This document shows positions 55,307 through 63,075 of a DNA stretch of 64,000 nucleotides, piece after piece. Positions within the stretch are counted from its first letter, which is position 1. Each line of letters begins with the position of its first letter. Below the pieces are notes generated by a model. The model was not told where the DNA came from and did no database searches. It saw only the letters and a list, made by a program, of their open reading frames with translations. The DNA lies in assembly GCF_003344885.1 (NCBI RefSeq), contig NZ_CP031155.1, positions 2,311,327 to 2,375,326 of the forward strand, given 5' to 3'. The DNA is from Altererythrobacter sp. ZODW24 (GTDB lineage Bacteria; Pseudomonadota; Alphaproteobacteria; Sphingomonadales; Sphingomonadaceae). The translations under genes were made by a program, and so were the position numbers.

Positions 55307-55497
55307 AGTTACGTGAATATAGGATTGTGCAGGTGCGAAACAAGGCAACCAGCGTACCGCTCCCCCGATTTTGCCTTGAGCCTCCCCAAAACTTGCCCAT
55401 CACTTCGCGCGCATTGAGGCTTGGCAAGCGAGCGACCTTGGGTTAGTGGCCCCGCGTCCGACCAGACATCGCCGCGATTGCGGATGTTTTGCCCAGA

Positions 55498-55587
55498 GGA
55501 GAGGTGCCAGAGTGGTCGAATGGGGTAGTCTCGAAAACTACTGTGCAGGCAACTGTACCCAGGGTTCGAATCCCTGTCTCTCCTCCA
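55498..55587 (+). tRNA. tRNA-Ser (anticodon CGA)
   Basis: 90-nt cloverleaf with a long variable arm typical of serine. Acceptor GGAGAGG (55498-55504) pairs with TCTCTCC (55577-55583), anticodon loop CTCGAAA with CGA at 55532-55534, T-arm CAGGG-TTCGAAT-CCCTG, CCA encoded at 55585-55587. The discriminator base is T, where bacterial serine tRNAs almost always have G. Confidence 0.96.
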
Positions 55588-55744
55588 GCAAGCCCAGTAC
55601 TAGTTTCTGCTTACGCTCACTGCGCTGAAGCCCGCGGAACAGGCGGTTTTGCGGGCGTTATTCCGTAACGAGCACATCATTTCTGCGGTCTCCTCTGCGC
55701 GAACAGGGCCGTTTTGTCCGGCCGATCTCCATCGGAAAATCTCG

Positions 55745-55818
55745 AATCGCCGCCAGTCTGCTTTTGGCGAATTGCGAAACGCTATCGAATGTCCGCAATT
55801 GGGGTGGGAAGCGGACAC
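55745..55818 (+). repeat. Dispersed intergenic repeat, long copy (R1)
   Basis: About 73 bp like R0 (17638-17713, opposite strand), ending in a palindrome: TGTCCGC (55790-55796) and GCGGACA (55811-55817), with the core GCAATTGGGGTGGGAA between them. Lies between the tRNA and the 3' end of the methyltransferase gene. Confidence 0.75.
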
Positions 55819-55841
55819 CAGCGCACTATTGCAAAAGGCTG

Positions 55842-56804
55842 CTATCCTAATCGCAGAACGAGTTCTATGGGCGCGATCCGGCTATTCGAAATATTGTTGA
55901 CCATGTTAGCGAGCTTCGTCGGAAAATCTGACCCCATCAGGATATGCAATCCGACCGCCGGCAAGCCATCGGTCCCACGACGTCGCTTCTGCTCAGCAAA
56001 GAATTCGAGTGCTGCCGCCGTCTTATTGCGACTTGAAATTTCCACAAACCCCGCCGAATTTGCCGCCCCTCGATATGTTTGGAGGTCCGCAAGAAAGGAA
56101 TTTTTCGCGGTGCTTGCCCAAGGAACGGGAAATGAGATCGGCTCAGCCCCAATCTTCATGATGTCGTAAATTGCGAATAATCCATTAGGGCGCAGCACGC
56201 GCGCAGCCTCACTCAGAAGCGCGCATTTGTCGGGAATGTTCATGCCAACATGAAGCATCAAGGCAGCATCGAAACTGTTATCTCCGAATGGGAGTTTGAG
56301 CGCGCTGGCAGTTCGGAAATCGGTCAGATCGTCCATCCCGACCAACTTACTCAAGCCTATCGCCGTGGAAGTGTATTCTGGTGTCAGGTCCACGCCTGTG
56401 ACGTGTGCTCCCGTTTCTCCCGCAATGAAACGAGCGGTACCACCAATACCGGAACCAATATCAAGGACCTTCATCTCCGGTTTGAGTTCAAGTTGATCGA
56501 TCAATGCAGTCGTCGCCGAAATTCCACCGACGTGAAATTCGTCAACTGATTTCAAATCCCCCGGTGTCGCAGAAGAGGGCGAAATCCCACCTTCAGTGAG
56601 CGCGTTAAGAATCTGCTTGAGCAGACCGTCTTTGGCATAGTGTGCAGATACTTCAGCTTCGAGTGCCAATTGAATTACTCCAAGATCCGCGCTCTGGTAG
56701 CACACGCTTGGCAACAGTCGGAAGGTCTTGATCGTCGGAACGCTAGCAATGTCCGCAATTGGGTCGGAAACAGACGTTGATCCAGCGCCATCTAGTCGCT
56801 TCAC
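55842..56804 (-). CDS. SAM-dependent methyltransferase
   Basis: 320 residues. Class I fold: VLDIGSGIGGTARFIAG (about 114-130) binds SAM, GVDLTPEYTSTAIGL follows and LPFGDNSFDAALMLHVGMNI is motif II/III. N-terminal SAHYAKDGLLKQILNAL resembles small-molecule methyltransferases. A repeat copy overlaps codons about 9-19, so the true start may be later, though no better ATG exists before residue 110. Substrate unknown. Confidence 0.82.
   Translation of the reverse strand: MKRLDGAGSTSVSDPIADIASVPTIKTFRLLPSVCYQSADLGVIQLALEAEVSAHYAKDGLLKQILNALTEGGISPSSATPGDLKSVDEFHVGGISATTALIDQLELKPEMKVLDIGSGIGGTARFIAGETGAHVTGVDLTPEYTSTAIGLSKLVGMDDLTDFRTASALKLPFGDNSFDAALMLHVGMNIPDKCALLSEAARVLRPNGLFAIYDIMKIGAEPISFPVPWASTAKNSFLADLQTYRGAANSAGFVEISSRNKTAAALEFFAEQKRRRGTDGLPAVGLHILMGSDFPTKLANMVNNISNSRIAPIELVLRLG
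56748..56778 (+). repeat. Dispersed intergenic repeat, short copy (R2)
   Basis: AATGTCCGCAATTGGGTCGG followed by an imperfect right arm ACAGACGTT. It lies inside the predicted 5' end of the methyltransferase gene. Confidence 0.6.
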
Positions 56805-56994
56805 GCTTATGGTCGCGGAGGGCCGCAGTCAGTTTGTGCTGCAGCTGAAGTATATGGGTGCCAATTGCGGCAAAGCTTTTTGTCAGACTAAATAACCTTT
56901 TCGTCGAGCTCGGCGATTAATTCTGAAATTTGCCGTTAGCTAGCATTCCATTGATACGAGCGGCTAAACGGTCATGCCACTAGAGAGGTCTGCA

Positions 56995-58446
56995 ATGAGG
57001 TTTACGACTATTCTTACTGCAGTTGCGAGTGTGTTTCTTGCTTCTGCATCGCCAGTCATGGCCGAACCGAACAAGGTCGACCTGGACGAACTCCTCGACA
57101 AATACGCCAACGAAGACGGCTTCAACGGAACGGTCGTTATTGCGCGCGATGGAAAGATCATCACTAGCAAGTCCTATGGTTTGGCCAATGTCGAGCTGGG
57201 TGTGCCAAATAATCCGTCACTCGCCTATCGGGTGGGGTCCGTCACAAAGCCACTCACTGCCACGCTTACGTTTGCTTTGATTGAGAAAGGACAGCTTCGT
57301 CTAGACGGTACTCTCGGCGAATATTTGCCTGATCTTTACGCAGGCACAGCGATCGCCAATGTAACATTAGGCCAGCTGTTGTCGCATAGCTCGGGAATTG
57401 TTGATGTGCCGCAAAGGTTTGAAGACCCATTTTATCGGACCACTGCGCGTATGAGTTTTGAGCCGAAGCAGTATGCGAAGGAATGGATCAAGCCTGAATT
57501 AGTTGAAGAGCCCGGAACCAAGTGGCGCTATAACAACAACGCCTTCCTGCTGGTTGGGGCGATCATCAGTGAGGTGACAGGCAAGAGTTACGCTGCAGCC
57601 ATGCAAGAACACGTGTTCGGTCCTGCCGGAATGACTTCCAGCGGTGTGGCGAACACGGTTGATATCGTCCCGGGCCTAGCCACCGGATATGCGCGTGACA
57701 AAGATGGGAATCCTGTAAAACCCCTCTATTTCGATCCAAGCGTATTTTACGCCGCAGCTGGTGTCTATTCGACTGCGGAGGACATGCTTCGCTTCGACCG
57801 GGCGCTATACGGCAATGAGATAATGAGCGAGGCGCAGCGCAATCTAATGCACTCAGCACAAGTGCGCATTTATGCTTATGGTTGGGGGGTCGGTAGCTAT
57901 GATTTGCCCGATGGCTCCAAACTAGCGGTAGTGGAACACACCGGTAGCGTACCCGGCTACCAGAGCAACTACGTTCGTTCAGAACGCAATCGTGATTTCG
58001 TGTTTGTTGTCAGCAATTATTGGCAGGGTTCGCTCGTTCAGGGGATGGGCCGCGACCTCATGGAAGTCCTTAACGGCAAACCGCCGAGAAAGATTACAGA
58101 GCTTCTTCTGCCCGCGCTGGAAAGCGGAGGGTTGCCAGCCATGATTGCCGCCTATGACGGTCTGGGTGAAAGCGCAGTCGACTATAATCGAAGCGAGAAG
58201 ATAATGAATGACTTTGGTTACAGGCTGGTTGGCGAGAAAAACCTCGCTGCAGCTATTGCGGTATTCGAATGGAATGTCGCAGCATATCCAGACTCGGCAA
58301 ACACCCATGATAGTTTAGGCGAATCCTACAGGGCAGCAGGCCGCAATAGTGAGGCACTGGTTAGCTACTACAGGTCTTTGGAATTGAACCCGGAAAGCGA
58401 GAGTGCAAAGACAAACATAGCGGAGATGCAGGCGGGTACAGAATAG
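56995..58446 (+). CDS. Secreted serine hydrolase (beta-lactamase fold, class C-like) with C-terminal TPR
   Basis: 483 residues. Signal peptide about 1-23 (SASPVMA). SVTK (82-85) is the catalytic Ser-x-x-Lys; WRYNNNAF holds the Tyr-x-Asn motif and VEHTGSVPGY the His-Thr-Gly motif. This is the family of AmpC-like/EstB-like esterases and peptidases. About 95 residues at the C-terminus form a TPR-like tail (AAIAVFEWNVAAYPDSANTH, YYRSLELNPESESAK). AGAGGT precedes ATG 56995. Confidence 0.88.
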   Translation: MRFTTILTAVASVFLASASPVMAEPNKVDLDELLDKYANEDGFNGTVVIARDGKIITSKSYGLANVELGVPNNPSLAYRVGSVTKPLTATLTFALIEKGQLRLDGTLGEYLPDLYAGTAIANVTLGQLLSHSSGIVDVPQRFEDPFYRTTARMSFEPKQYAKEWIKPELVEEPGTKWRYNNNAFLLVGAIISEVTGKSYAAAMQEHVFGPAGMTSSGVANTVDIVPGLATGYARDKDGNPVKPLYFDPSVFYAAAGVYSTAEDMLRFDRALYGNEIMSEAQRNLMHSAQVRIYAYGWGVGSYDLPDGSKLAVVEHTGSVPGYQSNYVRSERNRDFVFVVSNYWQGSLVQGMGRDLMEVLNGKPPRKITELLLPALESGGLPAMIAAYDGLGESAVDYNRSEKIMNDFGYRLVGEKNLAAAIAVFEWNVAAYPDSANTHDSLGESYRAAGRNSEALVSYYRSLELNPESESAKTNIAEMQAGTE

Positions 58447-58541
58447 AAGCGGCCTCAGCAGGTCGTCATTAATCCAATAGGATACTATTGCTCAACATTT
58501 CGGGTGGACGGTAGTTTCCGGTTGGAGGCCTTAACTTTTGC

Positions 58542-58567
58542 AATGTTAGTAATTGGGTCGTTAACGG
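58542..58567 (+). repeat. Dispersed intergenic repeat, decayed short copy (R3)
   Basis: AATGTTAGTAATTGGGTCGTTAACGGC keeps the AATTGGGTCGTTA core. The stop codon of the leftward unknown gene (58561-58563) lies inside it. Confidence 0.5.
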
Positions 58568-59184
58568 CTGGGCCGCTCTTGGTGTGATAAGTCACAGTCT
58601 CGCACTGCCTTCCTGACATTCTCCAACTCAGGGTCACTTTTGTTCGACGCTTTCAGCAATGCATCATAGTCCTTGATGATGCCTTTAAGCGCTGGAGAAT
58701 AGTGCTTCAGCCACTTCCTAGATGCCCCATGTGCGTTACTGCCTTTCTCAAATTTTCGTACAATCGCGCTTTCCCCTTTCATCGCTTTCAGCCGATGGAC
58801 AATCGCAGATTTATAGAGTGATAGGACACGTTCATTCTCTTGAACTTCCAACAGGCGCGCCAACACCAGTTGAGTGTTTTCAAACAAAGGGCCGTAAAAA
58901 TCGCGTGATGTTAGGCCGCGTTTCAGGTCAGCCTCGACAAGGTCGAGGAGCCCTTTTTCGATATATTGATAGGATATCCAAAGCGAGCCCTTACCGTTGC
59001 ACTCAATTACTTCGCTCGTCTTGAGTAGCCCTTTTTCAGTGAGAGCGAACAATGCATCGAAGTAGCGATCGCAGTCCTTTGCGATTGAACTAAACCTAGG
59101 CTCAAAGCCTTCAATTATTCCGTCGCGAAATGTGATCTTGTCTGTCCAATCGCATCTTGGGGGATGGCTGTGTCTACGAAGCAC
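58561..59184 (-). CDS. Hypothetical protein, helical, unknown
   Basis: 207 residues, no membrane helix, rich in charged helices. The middle (YEKGLLDLVEADL-like and ENTQLVLARLLEVQENERVL) is predicted helical. I see no known family. Codon use is less biased than the house-keeping genes, and its stop codon lies within a repeat copy, so it may be recently acquired or its end remodelled. Confidence 0.6.
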   Translation of the reverse strand: MLRRHSHPPRCDWTDKITFRDGIIEGFEPRFSSIAKDCDRYFDALFALTEKGLLKTSEVIECNGKGSLWISYQYIEKGLLDLVEADLKRGLTSRDFYGPLFENTQLVLARLLEVQENERVLSLYKSAIVHRLKAMKGESAIVRKFEKGSNAHGASRKWLKHYSPALKGIIKDYDALLKASNKSDPELENVRKAVRDCDLSHQERPSR

Positions 59185-59234
59185 GTACGCTATAAGTGTG
59201 AGCGCGCGCTTTCAAGCCCGACAAGGCCGGGCGG

Positions 59235-59263
59235 AACGTCCGCAACTGGGTCGTTAGCGGAAT
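59235..59263 (+). repeat. Dispersed intergenic repeat, short copy (R4)
   Basis: AACGTCCGCAACTGGGTCGT followed by TAGCGGAAT: arms TCCGC and GCGGA. Upstream of the autotransporter gene. Confidence 0.6.
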
Positions 59264-59339
59264 GGCAGCCCTTTAACCCGCTTTCGCTATCTTAACTGCT
59301 TCCCGCCCCAATTTGCGAGAACGATCCGCGATTATGGCG

Positions 59340-59416
59340 ATTCGAGCGGTTTTTCTGCCGATTCACACGGTTTTGGGTGTCAATTACAACGCTGGTTCAC
59401 ACGCTCGTTCAAACGG
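59340..59416 (+). promoter_or_regulatory. Four short direct repeats upstream of the autotransporter, possible operator
   Basis: ATTCGAGCGG (59340), ATTCACACGG (59361), GTTCACACGC (59395) and GTTCAAACGG (59407) share (A/G)TTCRMRCG(G/C). Spacings of 21, 34 and 12 bases are near whole helical turns. The region 59185-59569 otherwise holds repeat R4 and the leader hairpin, with no gene. Confidence 0.35.
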
Positions 59417-59529
59417 TAGGTGTTTACCCCAAGCGCCGGCAGGGATGGTGTCCCGCCAGTGTGGTGGGCGCGTTTGTACACGGGCAGGCGCGTCCACTCA
59501 CTGACCCGGCACCTCGCTAAGGATGCGTT

Positions 59530-59560
59530 GTCCCTGCTTGTGAACAAACAAGACAGGGAC
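59530..59560 (+). promoter_or_regulatory. Leader hairpin covering the ribosome site of the autotransporter gene
   Basis: GTCCCTG-CTTGT (59530-59541) pairs with ACAAG-A-CAGGGAC (59548-59560): 12 base pairs with one bulged A and loop GAACAA. The only ribosome site, AGGGA (59555-59559), lies in the right arm, 10 bases before ATG 59570. Confidence 0.6.
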
Positions 59561-59569
59561 ACCATATCC

Positions 59570-62026
59570 ATGAAAAAGACACTTTTGCTTTCGACCGCAG
59601 CCGCAGCCACTCTGGCCGCGCTGACACTTCAACCCACCCCTGCGGTGGCTGAGGATTGCGTGCTCGACATCAATAATGACGACACCGCCGACAACACAGC
59701 AAACGCCAACAGCAACGGTGAGGATGAAAATCTCGCTTGCGGGACCAATGCCACTGCGACCGGTACTAGGTCCACGGCTGTGGGTGCCAATGCTGAGGCA
59801 TTGGCCGCAGACAGCGCTGCTATCGGCAATAGCGCTTCCGCCCGGGGTACACGATCGACTGCCGTCGGCACGGATGCGGAGGCGGGCCAGCCAAATTCTA
59901 CCGCTATTGGTCGTGACGCGTTGGGTCAATCGGCTGGCAGCACCGCAGTGGGTAGTGCGTCACGTGCCCGCGGCACTGATTCGCTTGCCGTTGGTTTTGG
60001 GGCAGTCAGTGAGGGCAATGCCTCAACCGCAATCGGCCGTTTAGCGAGTACAAATGGGACAGGTGCAGTCAGTTTGGGAGAGCGAGCCGGTGCTGTTGGC
60101 AGAGGCGCAATTGCGATTGGCGGTGATGCAGATGATACGAACTTCGGCGCTCAAGCGACGGCTGATTTTGCAACTGCGTTTGGCGCGGATGCGGCGGCCA
60201 GCGGGATCAGCTCCACGGCCTTAGGTGACGGTGCGAACGCAACGAACTTAAATACCATCGCGCTTGGTGTAGATGCCGCGGCAAGCGGAACCCACGCTGT
60301 TGCGCTTGGCAGAGAGTCCGTCGCGACCATGTTTGGTACCACCGCAGTGGGGCCCAATGCTGAGGCTACCGGCGATACATCCAGCGCAGTGGGTTCAGCG
60401 GCCACAGCATCAGCCGATAACTCCGCGGCGTTCGGGGCGGGGGCCATGGCTAGCGATTTTGGCGCAACTGCGCTCGGCGTTGATAGCGCGGCCGATGGTT
60501 TGAATACTGTCGCTGTCGGTCATCTAGCTAATGCTGCTGTTAGCGGCGCAATTGCTGTCGGCGGTGAAGCTGTAGCGACCGGAACTGGCGCTATCGCGAT
60601 TGGCGGCGAACAGAACGGCGAAAGTGGCGCAGGCGCGCAGGCGACGGCTGAAGGAGCGGTGGCGCTGGGAGCTGGCTCCAATTCATCGAATTTTGGTGCG
60701 GTCGCTGTGGGCCGCGGTGCGGTGGCGAGCAATTTTGCCGCAACCGCGCTGGGCAATAGCACCGAAGCTTCGGGTTTCAACGCCGCGGCAGTTGGAGCCT
60801 TTGCTGATGCAACGGGCGATGCCAGCGCGGCCTTTGGAAACGGTGCAGATGCAAGCGAAGACGATGCAATCGCGTTAGGCGCATTCAGCCAAGCCACAGC
60901 GGTTAGAGCCATTGCCATTGGCGGGTCTGCCGATGGTGAAGAAGGCGCACGGGCTTTTGGCCTCGATGCCATTGCCCTTGGTGCCAGCGCACAAGCTACG
61001 GCTGATGGTTCGATTGCGATTGGCGGCGGCGGTGAAACAAGTGGCGCTGCCAACGGCGCAGCCACTGCTCAGGGTGTGAACGCGGTTTCAATTGGTCTTG
61101 GCGCATTGACGAGCGCACAGGAAGCGATTGCCGTCGGCGCTAATACTAGCGCCTTGGCCGCAAACGCCGCTGCCTTCGGCGCGAATTCTAGTGCGGTTGC
61201 TGTTGATGCTCTGGCGCTGGGCACACGCACCACTGCCCAAGGGATATCCTCAACCGCTATCGGGGTTGGCTCGCAAGCTTTGGCGAATACCTCGACAGCT
61301 GTTGGTCTGAATACGCAAACCAATGCATCTGGCGGGACGGCCGTTGGCACCAATGCCGAAACCACTGGCGGCCGCGCAACGGCGGTTGGCTTTAACTCGG
61401 TAGCAGGCAGCTTTGCCACGGCCGTTGGTCAAGGGGCGCAGGCAACCGGACGCCGGACTGCTGCAGTTGGCAACACCGCCACTGCCGCGTTCGACGATTC
61501 CACCGCTCTGGGCGCAGGTGCGGCAACGACTGCGGCCAATCAAGTTACCATTGGCGGCACGGGTTCATCAGTCCGCATCGGCGACGTTGATGCTAGCACG
61601 CTGGCTCAGGTCGGGCCACTCGATGTCGTGACGGTGGATAGCAACGGCACACTAGGCCGCCAGCAGGCTGCAAGCGTGGCCGAGGTGAGCAATGTCCGTG
61701 TCGCCATGCAGGGGCTTGCCGCTGTGTCAGACCAGCAATTTGCGGCGCTGCAGGGGCAGGTAACCGACATCGGTTTCCGTCTCGATGATGTCAGCAAAGA
61801 CAGTCAACGCGGGATCGCGGCTGTTGCCGCGCTGTCCACGCCGCATTTCCCCAGCGCTGATGGTAAAACCAGCTACGCCTCCAACGTCGCGTATTATCGC
61901 GGCGAGATCGGTGTTTCTGCCGGACTCACACACCGCTTCACGCAAGGTTTCGGTCTGACAGCGGGCGTATCCTATGGCGGCGGTGACAACACGGCGGTGC
62001 GCGCAGGCATCGCGGGCGAGTTCTGA
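59570..62026 (+). CDS. Trimeric autotransporter adhesin (YadA-like)
   Basis: 818 residues. Signal peptide about 1-27 (LQPTPAVAE). Nearly all the rest, about 40-690, is a long YadA-like head of 14-15-residue repeats of the type GxxAxAxGxxSTAVG (for example GTRSTAVGANAEALA). A short coil (about 695-765) without a visible neck motif leads to a C-terminal YadA-type beta-barrel anchor of four strands ending in a terminal Phe (AGIAGEF). Surface adhesion role is inferred from the family. ATG 59570 begins the signal peptide; the longer frame from 59420 does not. Confidence 0.9.
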   Translation: MKKTLLLSTAAAATLAALTLQPTPAVAEDCVLDINNDDTADNTANANSNGEDENLACGTNATATGTRSTAVGANAEALAADSAAIGNSASARGTRSTAVGTDAEAGQPNSTAIGRDALGQSAGSTAVGSASRARGTDSLAVGFGAVSEGNASTAIGRLASTNGTGAVSLGERAGAVGRGAIAIGGDADDTNFGAQATADFATAFGADAAASGISSTALGDGANATNLNTIALGVDAAASGTHAVALGRESVATMFGTTAVGPNAEATGDTSSAVGSAATASADNSAAFGAGAMASDFGATALGVDSAADGLNTVAVGHLANAAVSGAIAVGGEAVATGTGAIAIGGEQNGESGAGAQATAEGAVALGAGSNSSNFGAVAVGRGAVASNFAATALGNSTEASGFNAAAVGAFADATGDASAAFGNGADASEDDAIALGAFSQATAVRAIAIGGSADGEEGARAFGLDAIALGASAQATADGSIAIGGGGETSGAANGAATAQGVNAVSIGLGALTSAQEAIAVGANTSALAANAAAFGANSSAVAVDALALGTRTTAQGISSTAIGVGSQALANTSTAVGLNTQTNASGGTAVGTNAETTGGRATAVGFNSVAGSFATAVGQGAQATGRRTAAVGNTATAAFDDSTALGAGAATTAANQVTIGGTGSSVRIGDVDASTLAQVGPLDVVTVDSNGTLGRQQAASVAEVSNVRVAMQGLAAVSDQQFAALQGQVTDIGFRLDDVSKDSQRGIAAVAALSTPHFPSADGKTSYASNVAYYRGEIGVSAGLTHRFTQGFGLTAGVSYGGGDNTAVRAGIAGEF

Positions 62027-62134
62027 CATAGCAATGGTGGTGCCGGCTACTGGGTGGTGGCTGGCACCCCACGTCCTGGGCCTTTTGTCTGAGCGGCGGC
62101 GGTCTCTTGTTAGACTACCAACATAGATCAGACC

Positions 62135-62812
62135 TTAAAGGACGCTCCACATCCGGCTCAGATTCGCAATCGTCTTATCAAGTCTGAGCAGCTCACTTGC
62201 AGCATCGGGCAGGCTATTGCGGAGAGAATTGCGTGTGCTTTCAAGGTCAAACAATAGTTCTCGCCGTGCCGGATCTGCAATCAGGCTCTCGATCCAGCCT
62301 ATGCACACCACTCTCTCCCCGCGCGTGACCGGTGTCACTTCATGGATGCTGGAGGAAGGGTAAAGTACCAATTGGCCGGCTGCTGCTTTTACCGACTGCG
62401 TCACCGATGCTGAATGCACTGCCAGCTCGCCGCCATCATACTCTTCGGGCGGTGTCAGAAAGAGCGTAAAGGAAAGGTCACTTCGCATTCGCCCCTCGCC
62501 TTGGCCCATAAGGGAGTTGTCGATATGCGGCCCGTAGAAACCGCCATCTTTGGTCTTGCTGACGGTAAAGTGGGAAAAGCGGCGCGGCCGCGCGGCTGAA
62601 AGCAGTACTGGATTGTCGACTATGAGGGGCAGAATCGCCTGGCGCATGGCTTGCCCCTGTGAGTCATTCAAGACAGCCTGTTCGTTCCGCTTGACCGCTT
62701 GTGCCACCTTACCTGCGGTATTGCTGCCATCCTGCCACGTGAGACCCGGTATCAAGTCCTGAACCACTTGAAGCTGCGCGGCATCCTCAATCACTGGAAT
62801 ATTCAATATCAC
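62135..62812 (-). CDS. Fe(II)/2-oxoglutarate PKHD-type hydroxylase (PiuC-like)
   Basis: 225 residues from GTG 62812, chosen because GGAAAG lies 8 bases upstream and the family begins near this point. FYGPHIDNSLMG holds iron ligands His and Asp, YPSSSIHEVTPVTRGERVV the second His and the 2-oxoglutarate Arg. PiuC-type genes usually accompany TonB siderophore receptors; none is in view. An ATG at 62899 would add 29 residues not seen in the family. Confidence 0.88.
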   Translation of the reverse strand: MILNIPVIEDAAQLQVVQDLIPGLTWQDGSNTAGKVAQAVKRNEQAVLNDSQGQAMRQAILPLIVDNPVLLSAARPRRFSHFTVSKTKDGGFYGPHIDNSLMGQGEGRMRSDLSFTLFLTPPEEYDGGELAVHSASVTQSVKAAAGQLVLYPSSSIHEVTPVTRGERVVCIGWIESLIADPARRELLFDLESTRNSLRNSLPDAASELLRLDKTIANLSRMWSVL

Positions 62813-63075
62813 AAGCCGAACTTTCCGGAGGAAAGCGTTATCAGAAAAATTGAATGGATTTTGGCCGAAAGGACGATCATGCCAGCATAGATGCAGCATT
62901 CACGTGCAAGTTTGCAATAGGCAAAACCGCGGGACTTTACCGACCAACTTGCGCGAGTTACTCATGCAGGATCAGACAATTGTAAAGTTGCTGCGGATGT
63001 GGGTCTGTTCTTGACCTGCGCAATGGATCGCTTTCCATGCCCTAGGGCTTTCGCGAGCCGGGTTCGGGACATGAC

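Noticed and set aside
55745-59263. Integron attC sites between the accessory genes
   Set aside because: The repeats are short simple palindromes without the core GTTRRRY/RYYYAAC boxes, no integron integrase is visible, and genes on both strands are present.
59570-62026. CRISPR or tandem-repeat array
   Set aside because: The periodicity is that of protein head repeats of about 14 residues in one open frame; no direct repeats with spacers exist anywhere in the window.
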